From assembly GCA_964563495.1 (NCBI GenBank), contig CAZLYK010000004.1, positions 1-64,000 on the forward strand: 64,000 bases of DNA, given 5' to 3'. Shown here piece after piece: positions 19,372 through 29,510 of this stretch. Under the pieces are notes generated by a model. The model did not search any database. It was given only the letters and a program-made list of their open reading frames with translations, and was not told the DNA's origin. A program made the position numbers and the translations under genes. The first letter of the stretch is position 1. The number at the start of each line of letters is the position of its first letter. The stretch is from CAZLYK01 sp964563495. GTDB lineage: Bacteria > Acidobacteriota > Blastocatellia > RBC074.

Positions 19372-22365
19372 TTAAAATGGACAACTGCTGGTCCTGGTCA
19401 GCGCCGCCGCCCCCTGCACTGCCGAAGGGCCGTTAGGGGCTAGCGGGACGTTCACTTTGAAGTCCTTGCGCGTCACCTTGCCCGCGACATCCCGCACCCG
19501 CAGGGTAATGAGGTAGACCCGCCCATTCTTATTCAAGTCGCGTTCGGCGCGCAATTGCACCGAGCTACAACTGTTAATGACTATGTCTTGCGTAGTGTTG
19601 CCGTCGCTGTTTCCGCTGACGTTGTCCGGTTCGTCGCTGGTAACTTTCTCGATCACTACGTCGCTGACACTCAATGCGGAACAGTTGTCGCTGACGCTCT
19701 GCACCATCTGACTCACCGTCACCGTCCGGTAGGCTGAATCTGCCGGCCAGAGCGTGATCGGAGACTTGAGTGTGAGGGTCGGCGCGATGTTGTCCGAGCC
19801 GATAGTGACCATGGCGCTGCCGCTCGCCGTCACCGGGCAGCCATTGGCATCGGTCGCCGATTGCACCGTGTAGGTCGTCGTACTGGCCGGGCTGACGGTG
19901 AAGTTGAGCGGGCTATTGCCGGTCAGCGTCCCGCCGCCGTTGGAGAGCGTGACGGTGTAAGGCGCCGTGCCGCCCGACAGAGTGACCGTTACTGTTGACG
20001 AACCGCCGGGACATGATGCCCCGCCTCCGCTGACTGTGGCCGTTGTCATCGAACAGGTCGGGGCGAAACTGGCCGTTACCGAGGCCGGCCCAGTCAGGTT
20101 CAACAACTGCGGATTGGTCATCCCCGTCAAATCACCACCAAACCCGGTGAAGGAGTAGCCCGGGTCGGGAGTCGCGGTGATGAGGACGTTGCCCTCATCG
20201 TAGAATTCCGACGCCGGCGAAATCGCCCCGCCGGCGCCGGCTGAGGTCGTCAACTGGTGCTGGGTCTTGAAGCTGGCCGTGTAACTGGTTGCGCTCGCGG
20301 GTGCGGTCACACTGTGCGAGATCGCCCCGTCATCCGACCAGTTGAGGAAGACATACCGAGTGAACGCCACGAGACTCTGCGGCGAAGTAGTAGCAATCGT
20401 ATGATTGCTGCCGGGAACCCACTGGAAAGTTTGCGGGCTGGTGTAGGGATTTCCGTCAACCGTCATGCCGAGACCTGCGGGCGAAGTTGTGACAGCCACA
20501 GTCACAAACTGTGCTTCATCAGCGCCCATATCAGCCGGATCCGCTGCCGTTAGTGGTCGAGGATTTCCTTCTATATCAGTGCTGGGCGCGCCGGTGTTGG
20601 TTCCGGCATCGATGGCTGGCGAGCCGGCTTGCAGGTGCAAATCGCCGCTTGTGCCCAATGCGATGGGCGGCTGACTGACGAAGAGCGGATTTTGGTTCAG
20701 GTTGTCCGTGCCGGGATAGACGCCGCTGGCCTGCTGTACGATGGAATTGGTGACGGTGATGCTGCTTCCGGCGTCAATGAAGATCTCGGGGCTATTGTTG
20801 CCCCACAGGATGCAGTTGATAAAGGTGGGAGTGTTGATGGCCCCCCAGAGGCGAACCGCTCCGCCATTGGCGGTGGCATTATTGCCGGAGAAGCTGCAGT
20901 TCGTTATAGTCGGGGAGGAATTCTGAATAAACATTCCTCCAGCACCATGTGTTGTCGCCTCATTACCGGAAAAGATGCAGTTGGTCACAACGGCTGAGCT
21001 CGAAGTGCTTCCAAAGAGTCCAATACCGCCGCCAAAGGCAGCCGAGTTGCCGGAGAAAGTGCAGTTGGTCACGGTTGCTGCAGAGTTTTGGTTGTACATC
21101 CCGCCGCCGCCGCCGCCGGTTGTTGTGTTGCCGGAAAAAGTGCAATTGCTCACGATCGGGGAGGAGTCGAGATTGAACATTCCGCCGCCATAAGCGCCTG
21201 TGACCAAATTGCCGGTAAAGGTGCAGTAGGTCACGATTGGGGAGGAGGAGTTATGATTGGTCATCCCGCCACCGCCGCCGCCGCCAACACCGGCAGTGCT
21301 CATCATATTGCCGGAGAAAACGCAATTGGTCACAGTTGGGGAGGCGTTGTTGTTAATCATCCCACCGCCATTTTGAACAGAAATCCCATTCGCCCTGGTA
21401 ATGGTAAAGCCGTCGAGCACAGCCGTGTTGTCAAGCCCGGAGTTGGAAATGACGTGGGTGGAGTTGTCGCTGTTGTTGGCAAAGTTTGGCCCATCGTCAC
21501 CCAGCAAATCGCCGCTGAGCGTGGTCACATTGGTCACCCAATTGCGCTGGCTGAGCATGGTCTCCGTGCCGTTGAAGCCACCGTAGATGGCGAGATTGTT
21601 TTTCATGACAAAAGAAATCGTGCGGTTGGTGCCAGTAGTGGGCTTGTAGGCGCCTTGGGCCACCCAGATTTCAGTGATGCTGGGGCAGGCATTGGCAGCA
21701 GCGAGAGCATCCTGCAAGTCGGTCAAGGCATCGGTCCAGGAGGCGCCGTTGTTGCCGCCGGTTGCCGAGGCGTTTACGTACGCTCTGTTGTCAGTGTAAA
21801 AGGCACACGCCACCGTTCCCGTACCCTGAATCGCAAAGTCATACGGATTCTCATCACTGTCATTGTTGTCGATGCTCACCGTAGCCGTGCGCAAGCCTGG
21901 GGCGCTGGGGTTGAACTGAATCGCGAAAATGGTAAAGGTGCCAAAGGGCAACGGTGAGGACGGCTCCAGCGTCACGTTGAAGTCTGTAGCATGCGCGCCG
22001 TTGATTTGCACTTTGGGCGTACCGTTGAGATTGAGATCAGACGTGCCGGTGTTGTAGAGAGCAAACGAGCGCGACACTGTGCCGCTGGAAACGTCAGCGC
22101 TGCCGAAATCTGTCTGATCGCCGATATAGGGCGTGATGTCGCCGTCGGCAATTGAGAGGCTGTTGCCTTGCACATCCATTTCAGGCGAAGCGGAGAGATC
22201 ATTGATATATCCGCTGGTGCTGAATGCCCCGGTGTTGAAATCATCGACCACGATTGGCGCTTGGGACATTGGCGTAGCTTTGGCGGCCACGAAATGTTTC
22301 TGCTGCCACAGCCCGAAGCCGAGCACCAAACTCAGGGTGATTCCGATTAAAGTGAGCTTTTTCAT
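19372..22365 (-). CDS. large secreted beta-helix protein with choice-of-anchor-like domain
   Basis: 997 residues, beginning with a signal peptide (MKKLTLIGITLSLVLGFGLW). Residues about 70-180 resemble an ASPM-SPD-2-Hydin/choice-of-anchor D domain (VSRSFALYNTGTSDLNLNG and similar). The middle (about 230-560) is a right-handed parallel beta-helix with repeated units of the form TNCxFSGNxATxxGGGM, a pattern shared with polymorphic outer-membrane proteins. A segment about 650-790 contains two InlB-type repeats (QLTTSAGAGGAISPASEFYD; ITATPDPGYSFTGF). The C-terminal part holds a PKD-like Ser/Thr/Gly-rich domain and VYLITLRVRDVAGKVTRKDF. It is probably cell-surface or secreted; function unknown. ATG at 22365 has GGAAGGAAA upstream. 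Low-complexity repeats explain the many shadow frames. Confidence 0.85.
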   Translation of the reverse strand: MKKLTLIGITLSLVLGFGLWQQKHFVAAKATPMSQAPIVVDDFNTGAFSTSGYINDLSASPEMDVQGNSLSIADGDITPYIGDQTDFGSADVSSGTVSRSFALYNTGTSDLNLNGTPKVQINGAHATDFNVTLEPSSPLPFGTFTIFAIQFNPSAPGLRTATVSIDNNDSDENPYDFAIQGTGTVACAFYTDNRAYVNASATGGNNGASWTDALTDLQDALAAANACPSITEIWVAQGAYKPTTGTNRTISFVMKNNLAIYGGFNGTETMLSQRNWVTNVTTLSGDLLGDDGPNFANNSDNSTHVISNSGLDNTAVLDGFTITRANGISVQNGGGMINNNASPTVTNCVFSGNMMSTAGVGGGGGGGMTNHNSSSPIVTYCTFTGNLVTGAYGGGMFNLDSSPIVSNCTFSGNTTTGGGGGGMYNQNSAATVTNCTFSGNSAAFGGGIGLFGSTSSSAVVTNCIFSGNEATTHGAGGMFIQNSSPTITNCSFSGNNATANGGAVRLWGAINTPTFINCILWGNNSPEIFIDAGSSITVTNSIVQQASGVYPGTDNLNQNPLFVSQPPIALGTSGDLHLQAGSPAIDAGTNTGAPSTDIEGNPRPLTAADPADMGADEAQFVTVAVTTSPAGLGMTVDGNPYTSPQTFQWVPGSNHTIATTSPQSLVAFTRYVFLNWSDDGAISHSVTAPASATSYTASFKTQHQLTTSAGAGGAISPASEFYDEGNVLITATPDPGYSFTGFGGDLTGMTNPQLLNLTGPASVTASFAPTCSMTTATVSGGGASCPGGSSTVTVTLSGGTAPYTVTLSNGGGTLTGNSPLNFTVSPASTTTYTVQSATDANGCPVTASGSAMVTIGSDNIAPTLTLKSPITLWPADSAYRTVTVSQMVQSVSDNCSALSVSDVVIEKVTSDEPDNVSGNSDGNTTQDIVINSCSSVQLRAERDLNKNGRVYLITLRVRDVAGKVTRKDFKVNVPLAPNGPSAVQGAAALTRTSSCPF

Positions 22366-22727
22366 GAGGATTTCCTTCCGGCGCATCGGTGGTAGTGCGC
22401 TCATCTGTCATGCAAGATTTGCTTAGCGCTGACACGGCCCCTGCCAACGCCGGATTCAGCCATCCCGCACCTGGTCAGGCCGTTGAGTAGGTCTTAACGA
22501 TCACTTGCAATCATTCTCTCAATAAATAAGGGGGAATAGATAGGAAAAACCGCTCACGTCTCGAAAAACTTTTCAGTGAAGATTAATGGCCCAGGTTTTC
22601 GGGTGGCAAGAAAATTGGGGAACGGAATGAGTGAAAAAGGGATTAACACCTGGATTTCGCGCGAAACCCAGGTGTTAATCCCTGTCGAAGTACTGATTGT
22701 CCGAATCTCTACTGTTTTGGAGACAGG
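22366..22727. other. intergenic region between two secreted-protein genes
   Basis: It holds the terminator at 22639-22682 and an A/T-rich stretch near 22510-22540 that could carry the minus-strand promoter of the beta-helix gene. I see no gene. Confidence 0.6.
22634..22682 (-). terminator. rho-independent terminator of the secreted hypothetical gene
   Basis: A 19-bp stem with one mismatch (22639-22657 with 22664-22682) around CGCGCG; on the minus strand it is followed by TTTTT (22634-22638). It lies 45 bases after the stop of the gene at 22728-23483. Confidence 0.85.
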
Positions 22728-23483
22728 CTATTTATCGGGCCGGAACTTGCCGCAGGCCCTCAGTTGGAATCGAGCCGGATCCGGTGCCGCGGGCAGCGGC
22801 TGGCCCAGCTGCGTATCTTCGCGGATCGAGACCGAACCGATATTTTCCAGCGGGACAAATGCCAGGGGAACCGGCGCATTGACGTTCCCCGCCTTTAAAA
22901 CCTGGAGCGTCCGTGTCGTGCTGCCGATCAGCGGAAGCCAGTAGCCAATCACCATCTGGCTGAAATTGACCGGCGGCGAGTTGGTCGCCTTGCAGGTGCT
23001 GGCCAGGGCGGCCGGCGGCGGGTTGCTGGGGATGCAGGCGCACGGGCCGGTGCCCGGAGAACCGGCATCGTAGAACAATGAAACGTACGCCTTATACGGA
23101 TCCATGCCGGTCGCAAAACCGGTCACCGTGTTGGTCTGCCCGATCCGCTTGACGTTGATCAACCCCCTGATCCCGGAGCGATTGATCGGATTCATGTCCG
23201 CGTCACCCTCCGGGACTGTTCCCGTTTGAGCCGCGCCGGCAAAAGCAAAGAGCGGGGTCTGCAGCGCCGGAAATGGATTGAAGACGCTCGGCTGCGAAGA
23301 CTCGAACGAAGCATCGAGGTCGATCGTCACATCCTCCAACGCTCCCGCATTGGCCGCGGCTGAAACCGTTCCTTTTGCTCCCTCCAACGGCTCAGATTTG
23401 GCTGCCTTACCGGACGAATTGATCAGCAGCCCCCCTGACGCAAACATGACGAATAGCGCCAGAGTAAGATAAACTTTAGTCAT
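22728..23483 (-). CDS. secreted hypothetical protein
   Basis: The 251-residue product starts with a signal peptide (VYLTLALFVMFASGGLLI). I do not recognise the mature part. Visible features are an acidic Ala/Ser-rich N-terminus, a middle with RGLINVKRIGQTNTVTGFATG and YKAYVSLFYD, a short Cys-containing Pro-rich stretch (GPCACIPSNPPP, then a further Cys) and a C-terminal part with TTRTLQVLKAGN and LRACGKFRPDK. Three or four Cys could form disulfides in the periplasm or outside. The start has AGGAGAGATGAGTT upstream. It is followed by a strong terminator, so it is transcribed separately from the beta-helix gene. Confidence 0.8.
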   Translation of the reverse strand: MTKVYLTLALFVMFASGGLLINSSGKAAKSEPLEGAKGTVSAAANAGALEDVTIDLDASFESSQPSVFNPFPALQTPLFAFAGAAQTGTVPEGDADMNPINRSGIRGLINVKRIGQTNTVTGFATGMDPYKAYVSLFYDAGSPGTGPCACIPSNPPPAALASTCKATNSPPVNFSQMVIGYWLPLIGSTTRTLQVLKAGNVNAPVPLAFVPLENIGSVSIREDTQLGQPLPAAPDPARFQLRACGKFRPDK

Positions 23484-23740
23484 AACTCATCTCTCCTTCT
23501 CTAAGGGGGTATCCTCTTGTACCCAAATATGTTTTCTAATTTTGTTGAGGTTGAATTATTCAATTTTACTTTTTGTTACTCACTACCAACGCAAAACAGA
23601 CTACTCCTTTCTGCACTACCGAGCCGCAATTAAGCACCACGACAATGCCCTTAAATCAATCTACTTTGGGTTATTGAACAAGAACTATCTCGGATTGACC
23701 GGTGTGGGGCACCAGCAAATATTATCCCAGACGGCGGATT

Positions 23741-25003
23741 TCAGCGGTTGGCCAGTTGGTCAAATACCTCGATGACCACTCTGAAGCCGATGTTATTAAG
23801 TCGCATGGTCGAAGTCATTCTATTCCGTGAAGCTGAGCGGCACTCGGCAGCGGAGCTGTCCCATGAGCCGCCGCGTAATACCTTCAGATAAAGGATGCCG
23901 CCATTCTCCCACGCCCTCCCGTCATTCGGCGATGCCTGATAGTTATCATGCCAGGTATCCAGACACCATTCCCAGACGTTGCCGTGCATATCGTGGAGAC
24001 CGAAAGCGTTGGCCAGGCCGGGCGTTCCGACCGGCAATGTCTGTTGCCGGTAGGTGCCTTTCGGCGATGAGCCGTAAGGTTGTTTGCCCTGGTAATTCGC
24101 CCATTCGGTCGTGATCGAGTCGCCAAAATGGAACTGGGTATTGGTGCCGGCGCGACAGGCATATTCCCATTCAGCCTCGGTCGGCAATCGATAACGGCGC
24201 CCCGTGGCGCGCGACAATCGCTCGCAAAACTCGACGGCGTCTTCCCACGAGACCATCTCGACGGGGCGATTACCGCCCTTGAAATGCGAGGGGTCGCTCA
24301 CTAATTCCCGGTAGACTTTCGGCAGGCTCGCCACCGCGCGCCATTGAGCCTGGGTGATCTCGAACTTGCTCATATAGAAAGCGGAGACTTTGACCATATG
24401 CTGCGGCGCCTCCCACTGCCGCCGTTTGACTAGTGAATCTCTGATCTCCCTTTCGACTCCGTGGACGTACACTCTTTTGCTCTCTTCGGAATCCGATTCG
24501 ACATTCCCCATGAGAAATGCGCCGCCGGGTACTTCGACCATCTCCAACTGAATGCCGCTGCTCAACCCCTCCTGGAAATATCTGGAGTTCTCCTTTCGCC
24601 GCTCCATTTGACGCCCGCGATCATCGGCAGTGAGGACATCGAAGCTGTAGTTGATCAACCTCGCTATCGACGTTCCCATGCCGGTCAGCATTCTGAAATC
24701 GGCATTCGACGATCCGGGCAATTTGGGTGGGACAACCACAAAGGCCATCGGCTGGATCATCGAGATTGAATTGAGAGCCGTCTCTTGAGGCCGTTCCGGG
24801 GTCGGGGGTGTAGCTGAAACAACGGCCGGTCTGCTCTTGGATCTGGGTTTGGTTTTGCCGGATGATTTGGAGGGGCGCATCTTACTCGGAACGATCACGA
24901 CCTGGCTCTGCCCGACTACCAGCATCAGGCCAATCAATACCGCGCCGGCCGCGACTCGAATCATCCAGCTTGAAGTTGACTTGATCCCATACTCTCCCAG
25001 CAT
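23741..25003 (-). CDS. membrane-anchored formylglycine-generating enzyme-like (SUMF1) protein
   Basis: 420 residues. An N-terminal hydrophobic helix (about 13-32) is followed by a basic, Pro/Ser-rich linker, then a sulfatase-modifying-factor domain from about 150: GGAFLMGNVESDSEE, FEITQAQWRAV, SWEDAVEFCERLS, YRLPTEAEWEYACRAGTNTQF, LHDMHGNVWEWCLDTW and LRGGSWDSSAAECRSASRNR. True formylglycine enzymes use a Cys pair late in the domain; Cys residues occur in WEWCLD and AECRSA but I cannot say they are equivalent. Many bacterial members instead have unknown roles. It lies 54 bases downstream of a Ser/Thr kinase gene on the same strand, a pairing that suggests a shared signalling task. GAGGAG precedes the ATG. 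Confidence 0.85.
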   Translation of the reverse strand: MLGEYGIKSTSSWMIRVAAGAVLIGLMLVVGQSQVVIVPSKMRPSKSSGKTKPRSKSRPAVVSATPPTPERPQETALNSISMIQPMAFVVVPPKLPGSSNADFRMLTGMGTSIARLINYSFDVLTADDRGRQMERRKENSRYFQEGLSSGIQLEMVEVPGGAFLMGNVESDSEESKRVYVHGVEREIRDSLVKRRQWEAPQHMVKVSAFYMSKFEITQAQWRAVASLPKVYRELVSDPSHFKGGNRPVEMVSWEDAVEFCERLSRATGRRYRLPTEAEWEYACRAGTNTQFHFGDSITTEWANYQGKQPYGSSPKGTYRQQTLPVGTPGLANAFGLHDMHGNVWEWCLDTWHDNYQASPNDGRAWENGGILYLKVLRGGSWDSSAAECRSASRNRMTSTMRLNNIGFRVVIEVFDQLANR

Positions 25004-25057
25004 TTTTCACTCCTCGGGCGATGTAGTCATCCGCCCTCTCCGTTCATCATCCGATTT

Positions 25058-26911
25058 CTATTTCTTCTTGATTGAAATATCGAAGATGAGCGGTTCATTA
25101 GCCGAACGTTCGGCAGATACTTGGACGGCGACTGTCGGTTGGTTGTTATCTGCGGTGGCGACCATGTCGGCGGTCGCTGCCGCGAACCGCCCTTTCAAGA
25201 CGGACAATTCCTTTTGCTCGACCTGACTCAGGGCTCGTCCCGACGCGGCCGCCAGAAATTCCGGCACTTTGATTGGGGTCGGCGAGAAGATGACTGTGAA
25301 GGGAGTGGTATCGGCATCGCGCTCGATCATGAACCACTGCCCACCATCCGGAAATTGAAATTCCCGGCCGGCCTCGACCTGGTTGGTGATCACGCCGGAA
25401 GACGCCATCGGCTGCTCAGTCAGAAAAGTCTGCAGGGCGCCGCCTTTTCCCAGGGCGATGATATAGAGATAGCCGTTGAGGCGCGACCTGAAATGGAACT
25501 TGAAGAGGCTGCCCCCAGCCAACGGCATGAGTCCGGTGGCGCGCGTCGGCCCATCGCCGGAGGGCGCGATCTCAAGGAAATAATGGAGCGCCTCGACACG
25601 CATCGGAATGGCGAGGGCCGGCCCGCTGACATTGGCCTGCGTGGTTTTGACCAGCTCGGCTACATCCCTGATCAGCCTGGCTTTCAAATCCCGGGCTCGA
25701 TACATCCAAATTCCGATCGTGGCGATAATCAACCCGATCGCCAGAATGCCGTATACCGCCGCACGAGAGCGGCTGCGCGAGAGCGAATCCGGCGAGCCGG
25801 CTCTGGATCCGGGTTGATTGAAATAATCCGATTGCCCCGGCGCAAAGACCGCCTCCGGCGGTTCTTCATTCGACGGTTGTTGCTGATGCTCGTCGAGCAG
25901 GATGATGAAATGATCCGGGTCCGAATCATTTCCGGCCGCCGCTGCCGGCTCCGGCGAAACCCCGATTGAGACATACTGTCTCTCTTCCCTGGCGACTGCT
26001 ACACCGACGGCCGCCGGGCTTTTCATCGGGTCATCGGTCAGCGTAGGAACGCGGTGGAATCCCGCCGGCGGAATATTCTGGCTCGCGTTTCGCAGTGACT
26101 GCCTCATCAAAGCGGCGGAGGCGAACCGCTGATCCGGGTTTGGCGACATGGCTTTCTCGATCACGGAAGCAATGACCGGAGGCACTTCCGGATTGAGTTC
26201 ACTGATCAGCTTCATCGGATCGGCTTGCCCCATGAGCAGAGCCGCGATCCGCGTCATCGCATCGAGCGGCATCTCGCCAGTCAACAGGTGATAGAGCGTC
26301 GCGCCGATGCTGTAAAGATCACTCCGCGCGTCGGTCCCGGTCCCCCGTATCTGCTCGAGCGAGGCGTAATTCGGCGTGTAACCGCGGATGCTGTCGCTCC
26401 CCTGCGCCTGTCGGGTCGTGACCCCCTTGGCCAATCCGAAATCGAGCAAAATCACCTCACCTCGCGGCGTCAGCTTGAGATTTTGCGGCTTGATGTCGCG
26501 ATGAATGATCGGTGGTTTTTGTGAATGCAGGTACTCGAGCGCATCGAGCAGTTGATCAGCCCAACGCATCACCTGCGCGGTTAAAAAGACTCCCAGACCC
26601 TGTTCCTTACGCTCGGCCAGGAGTTGTTCCAAATCTTTTCCCGGTATGTACTGCATGACCAGGAACTGTCTTTCGCCAATCGCGAAATAGTCCATGACCA
26701 CCGGCAACGCCGCGTGTCGCAGCCGGTTGAGCAAACGGGCTTCGTGCGAAAAAGCTTTACGCAGGTGCAAATCACTATAAAATGTCTCTTTCAGGGCGAC
26801 AGCATTACCGAACTTTCGATCTGTCGCTTGATAAACTGCTCCCATCCCGCCCTGCCCAAGCAGACGCACGATGAGATAGCGATCTTGCAACAGAGTATTC
26901 GGAGCGAGCAT
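25058..26911 (-). CDS. transmembrane Ser/Thr protein kinase with DUF4384-like sensor
   Basis: 617 residues. The kinase domain starts directly: LLGQGGMGAVYQATD (glycine loop 18-32), VALKE with K41, HRDIKPQN (H137-N144) and DFG (157-159), followed by the activation segment SIRGYTPNYASLEQIRGTGTDARSDLYSIG. After a Ser/Glu-rich linker comes one membrane helix (AVYGILAIGLIIATIGIWMY), and the C-terminal part is predicted outside the cytoplasm. It contains GSLFKFHFRSRLNGYLYIIA, resembling DUF4384. A preceding open frame runs to 27013, but the ATG at 26911 has AAGGAGAG and starts at the kinase fold. It probably senses an envelope signal. Confidence 0.92.
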   Translation of the reverse strand: MLAPNTLLQDRYLIVRLLGQGGMGAVYQATDRKFGNAVALKETFYSDLHLRKAFSHEARLLNRLRHAALPVVMDYFAIGERQFLVMQYIPGKDLEQLLAERKEQGLGVFLTAQVMRWADQLLDALEYLHSQKPPIIHRDIKPQNLKLTPRGEVILLDFGLAKGVTTRQAQGSDSIRGYTPNYASLEQIRGTGTDARSDLYSIGATLYHLLTGEMPLDAMTRIAALLMGQADPMKLISELNPEVPPVIASVIEKAMSPNPDQRFASAALMRQSLRNASQNIPPAGFHRVPTLTDDPMKSPAAVGVAVAREERQYVSIGVSPEPAAAAGNDSDPDHFIILLDEHQQQPSNEEPPEAVFAPGQSDYFNQPGSRAGSPDSLSRSRSRAAVYGILAIGLIIATIGIWMYRARDLKARLIRDVAELVKTTQANVSGPALAIPMRVEALHYFLEIAPSGDGPTRATGLMPLAGGSLFKFHFRSRLNGYLYIIALGKGGALQTFLTEQPMASSGVITNQVEAGREFQFPDGGQWFMIERDADTTPFTVIFSPTPIKVPEFLAAASGRALSQVEQKELSVLKGRFAAATADMVATADNNQPTVAVQVSAERSANEPLIFDISIKKK

Positions 26912-27543
26912 CTGGCTCTCCTTTTTCTCGTTGTAGGAATTTGTCTTCAAACACAAAGCATATCGATGGCGAGCCACACTACGGCCCTGCCATAATTGGC
27001 GGGACACAAACAAACCTCAATGATCCGGCAAAAGATGTCAGCTTTACACGTGTGTGTATCTTAGATTTTGGGATTTGACGCTGGCAGGTGTGAAGTTTTT
27101 CCCACATTCCTCCTTCACACAACGCATCTTGATGGTTGGCAACGTATTGATAACGTTGATGCGCTACCCAGCTATCTTAAACTATTGATTAATCCTGCCC
27201 GTTTAGATCGCATTCGGGGTGTGCAATCTCTCTTCGCGAGAAGGGCATGATTGTTTGAAATAACATTCCTGGGGGAATGGGAGGAACTGGGCCTAGTAGT
27301 TATACATCGGAACGTGGTCTGAATGGAAGTCCATCTTGATTAAAATTTTCTCTTGATAAAATATAGCATTCAAGGAAGACCAGGGGCTTCGCCCCTGGCT
27401 CTGATAGGGCGCGCCTTCGGCGCTCTTTTCAGGGCTTTATTTTCTTAAAAGCTATAGACAGAATTGACCAGATATTTTCGGGATTGAACCAGGTCAGGTC
27501 GTAATGTTTCAGTTATTGGTGGCAAGAGGACGTTGGATCAATC
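26912..27543. other. gene-free region of about 630 bases
   Basis: This A/T-richer region contains no convincing gene on either strand. Visible structures are a hairpin CCAGGGGC-TTC-GCCCCTGG (27380-27398), a shorter one GCGCC-TTC-GGCGC with a following TCTTTTC (27411-27429), and a degenerate GACAGGATT-type unit (about 27454-27500). The hairpins sit downstream of the hydrolase gene at 27544, and the kinase promoter should lie near 26912-27060. Confidence 0.6.
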
Positions 27544-29265
27544 CTATCTCAGGTTACGCAAATAATCGGAGAACTGCGCGGCGTTTTTACAGGCGGCGTC
27601 GGGGGGCAGTTTACCGGTCAGCAAGGCGACGCTGACGCAGGCCGAGGCCGGGGCCATTTCGGAGCTCGCCGAATTGGTCTCGTGGTAATGATTCGGCACG
27701 CCCTTGGTCTTGCACGGATCGGCCGAGTGTTTGATCTGCATCTTCTTCAGATCGACCGGTTCGCGCCGCCAGTCGTATTTCGGGACGATGTAGCCGAATT
27801 CATCCGGGCACAACCCGAACATGAAACGATATTTCGCTTTCATCGCATCCCGGATCGAGGGTTCAGCGGGGGCGCCGTTATCGGCTTCCGGGCAATCCGA
27901 TCGTTTATACCTGGCCACGCCATAAAAGACCTCGGGAAAAAGCTCGCCGGGGGTGGTGACGATCTGCGCATCACCCAGATTGATCGCGTAAATCCAGGTC
28001 TTGATTTCAGGCATCGATCCATCTGCCGGAAGGGTGATCGTGTCGAAGACGCCCAATCTGGCCAGAAAGGTATAGCCCTGGTTGTCCATCGGCGCTTTCA
28101 AATCGGCCTTTTTGACCACCAGAGAATTAGACCTGCTCCACTCTCCGCGATCGAGCGCCTCGATCGCGGCCTTCGCCACGTCGCGTCCGATGGCTTCGGT
28201 GCGCTCAAACGTGAAAACGGGTCGGTGGTTGTTGGCGTTGAGCGGATAATCCTTGCCATCGAAACTGATCCGGTCATGGTTCTGATTGTTGGTGTCGCCG
28301 ATGATCTCAGCCGCTCCGATCGCGCCGTTGATGTAGACGGCCGTTCCGCCGTACCTTTTCTCAATCGTCTCGCGAATGGCGTGGGGAAAGTCGGAAGTCA
28401 GAACCGTGTTCTTGTCCTCCATCGACTCCGGATGGGTATTCCAGTTGATGAGCGTGGCGATAGTCCGGTTGTCGCCGGCGCCGACAAACATCATGACGCG
28501 TAATTCCTGATCGAAGAACTTCGGCGGCCGCCCGCCCGTGCGCGTCTGCATGCCGGCGATCGATGGCGAGATCTGCGGATCGGTCAGGCCGAGCTTGATC
28601 TTTGCCGGTCGGGCATTTTGGGCGGCCAGGGCGATGCTTTTGGCGATCTGTCTGTCGACGAAACGCAGGTACTTGGGATATTTTCCGTCCTTGAGCGGCC
28701 CGTCTCCCCAGGCGCCGATCGTGTCCGGCCCCTCGTGACTGTGGGTGCTCGCAAGCAGAATCTCCTGAATGCCGAGCTTGGGGTCGAGCATCTTCTGAAT
28801 CCGGTTGACGCCGTAATAAGTCGCCTCTGAATAGTAGCCGATCAAATCGATCGAGACGACGGCGATCCTGGTCGATCCGTAATCGAGCACGAGCGCGCGC
28901 GCCCATAGATCGTCGTGTTTGCCGGTCGCCAGGCGCTGATCGCCGAAACCGGCCAGATAGATCCCGTCGTATTTGTTCTTTGAGCTCGGATCGATCTCGG
29001 TATTGCCCGGGTCGTCTTCGAACGGCTCTCCGCCATCCCAAACGCCGTTTCCGTTCCGGTCCTCAAACTTTTCACCCCAGACGCCCGACGCGGTGATCGA
29101 GCCGTCCCATTCGGGATGCTCTCCGAATGGAGTGACGGCGACAGCCGAAACGCCGACTTTCAGTCTCGGTTGCGGCGCCCAGGCCGATGAATCACGACGA
29201 AATCGCGAGAAGCCCAGGGTCACAACGATCGCTAAAAGTCCGGTCAGAATGAGCCGACGCGTCAT
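27544..29265 (-). CDS. neutral/alkaline ceramidase-like hydrolase
   Basis: 573 residues, with an N-terminal hydrophobic segment (LILTGLLAIVVTLGF) for export. The mature protein opens VGVSAVAVTPFGEHPEWDG and contains ALVLDYGSTRIAVVSIDLIG and ILLASTHSHEGPDTIGAWG, the pattern of neutral/alkaline non-lysosomal ceramidases, where the His-rich motif binds Zn2+. Also present are TLINWNTHPESM and INGAIGAAEIIGD. An acidic insertion FEDRNGNGVWDGGEPFEDDP near residue 70 looks like a Ca2+-binding loop. Whether it cuts ceramide or another amide is unknown. ATG at 29265 has GGAGG 7 bases upstream; a TTG at 29271 is possible. Confidence 0.8.
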   Translation of the reverse strand: MTRRLILTGLLAIVVTLGFSRFRRDSSAWAPQPRLKVGVSAVAVTPFGEHPEWDGSITASGVWGEKFEDRNGNGVWDGGEPFEDDPGNTEIDPSSKNKYDGIYLAGFGDQRLATGKHDDLWARALVLDYGSTRIAVVSIDLIGYYSEATYYGVNRIQKMLDPKLGIQEILLASTHSHEGPDTIGAWGDGPLKDGKYPKYLRFVDRQIAKSIALAAQNARPAKIKLGLTDPQISPSIAGMQTRTGGRPPKFFDQELRVMMFVGAGDNRTIATLINWNTHPESMEDKNTVLTSDFPHAIRETIEKRYGGTAVYINGAIGAAEIIGDTNNQNHDRISFDGKDYPLNANNHRPVFTFERTEAIGRDVAKAAIEALDRGEWSRSNSLVVKKADLKAPMDNQGYTFLARLGVFDTITLPADGSMPEIKTWIYAINLGDAQIVTTPGELFPEVFYGVARYKRSDCPEADNGAPAEPSIRDAMKAKYRFMFGLCPDEFGYIVPKYDWRREPVDLKKMQIKHSADPCKTKGVPNHYHETNSASSEMAPASACVSVALLTGKLPPDAACKNAAQFSDYLRNLR

Positions 29266-29421
29266 AATCAATCCTCCAATCAGGGGGTTCGGTCCGGAAT
29301 GCCTCGTGTTACGTTATTCGAGAAAAGATTATTCGCCAAGCAGCCGGGAGAGCCAAGGATTTTCAAGCCTTTCTTGGCGAACTCCACCTGCCTGGCTTCT
29401 CGGCAAATAGTCTTTTTATTG

Positions 29422-29450
29422 TTGACAGTCAATGACCAAAGTCTGAGAAT
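29422..29450 (+). promoter_or_regulatory. possible sigma70 promoter
   Basis: TTGACA (29422-29427), 17 bases, GAGAAT (29445-29450). It would drive the small gene at 29511 and the amidohydrolase. Confidence 0.35.
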
Positions 29451-29510
29451 CGCGCCATCGCGGGAAGAGACGGAATTTTAAAACGATATCCCAACCACCA
29501 GAGGCGATCA

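Noticed and set aside
23542..23775. Plus-strand frame in the A/T-rich region before the SUMF1-like gene
   Set aside because: No recognisable domain, no ribosome site, and it overlaps the 3' end of a real gene.
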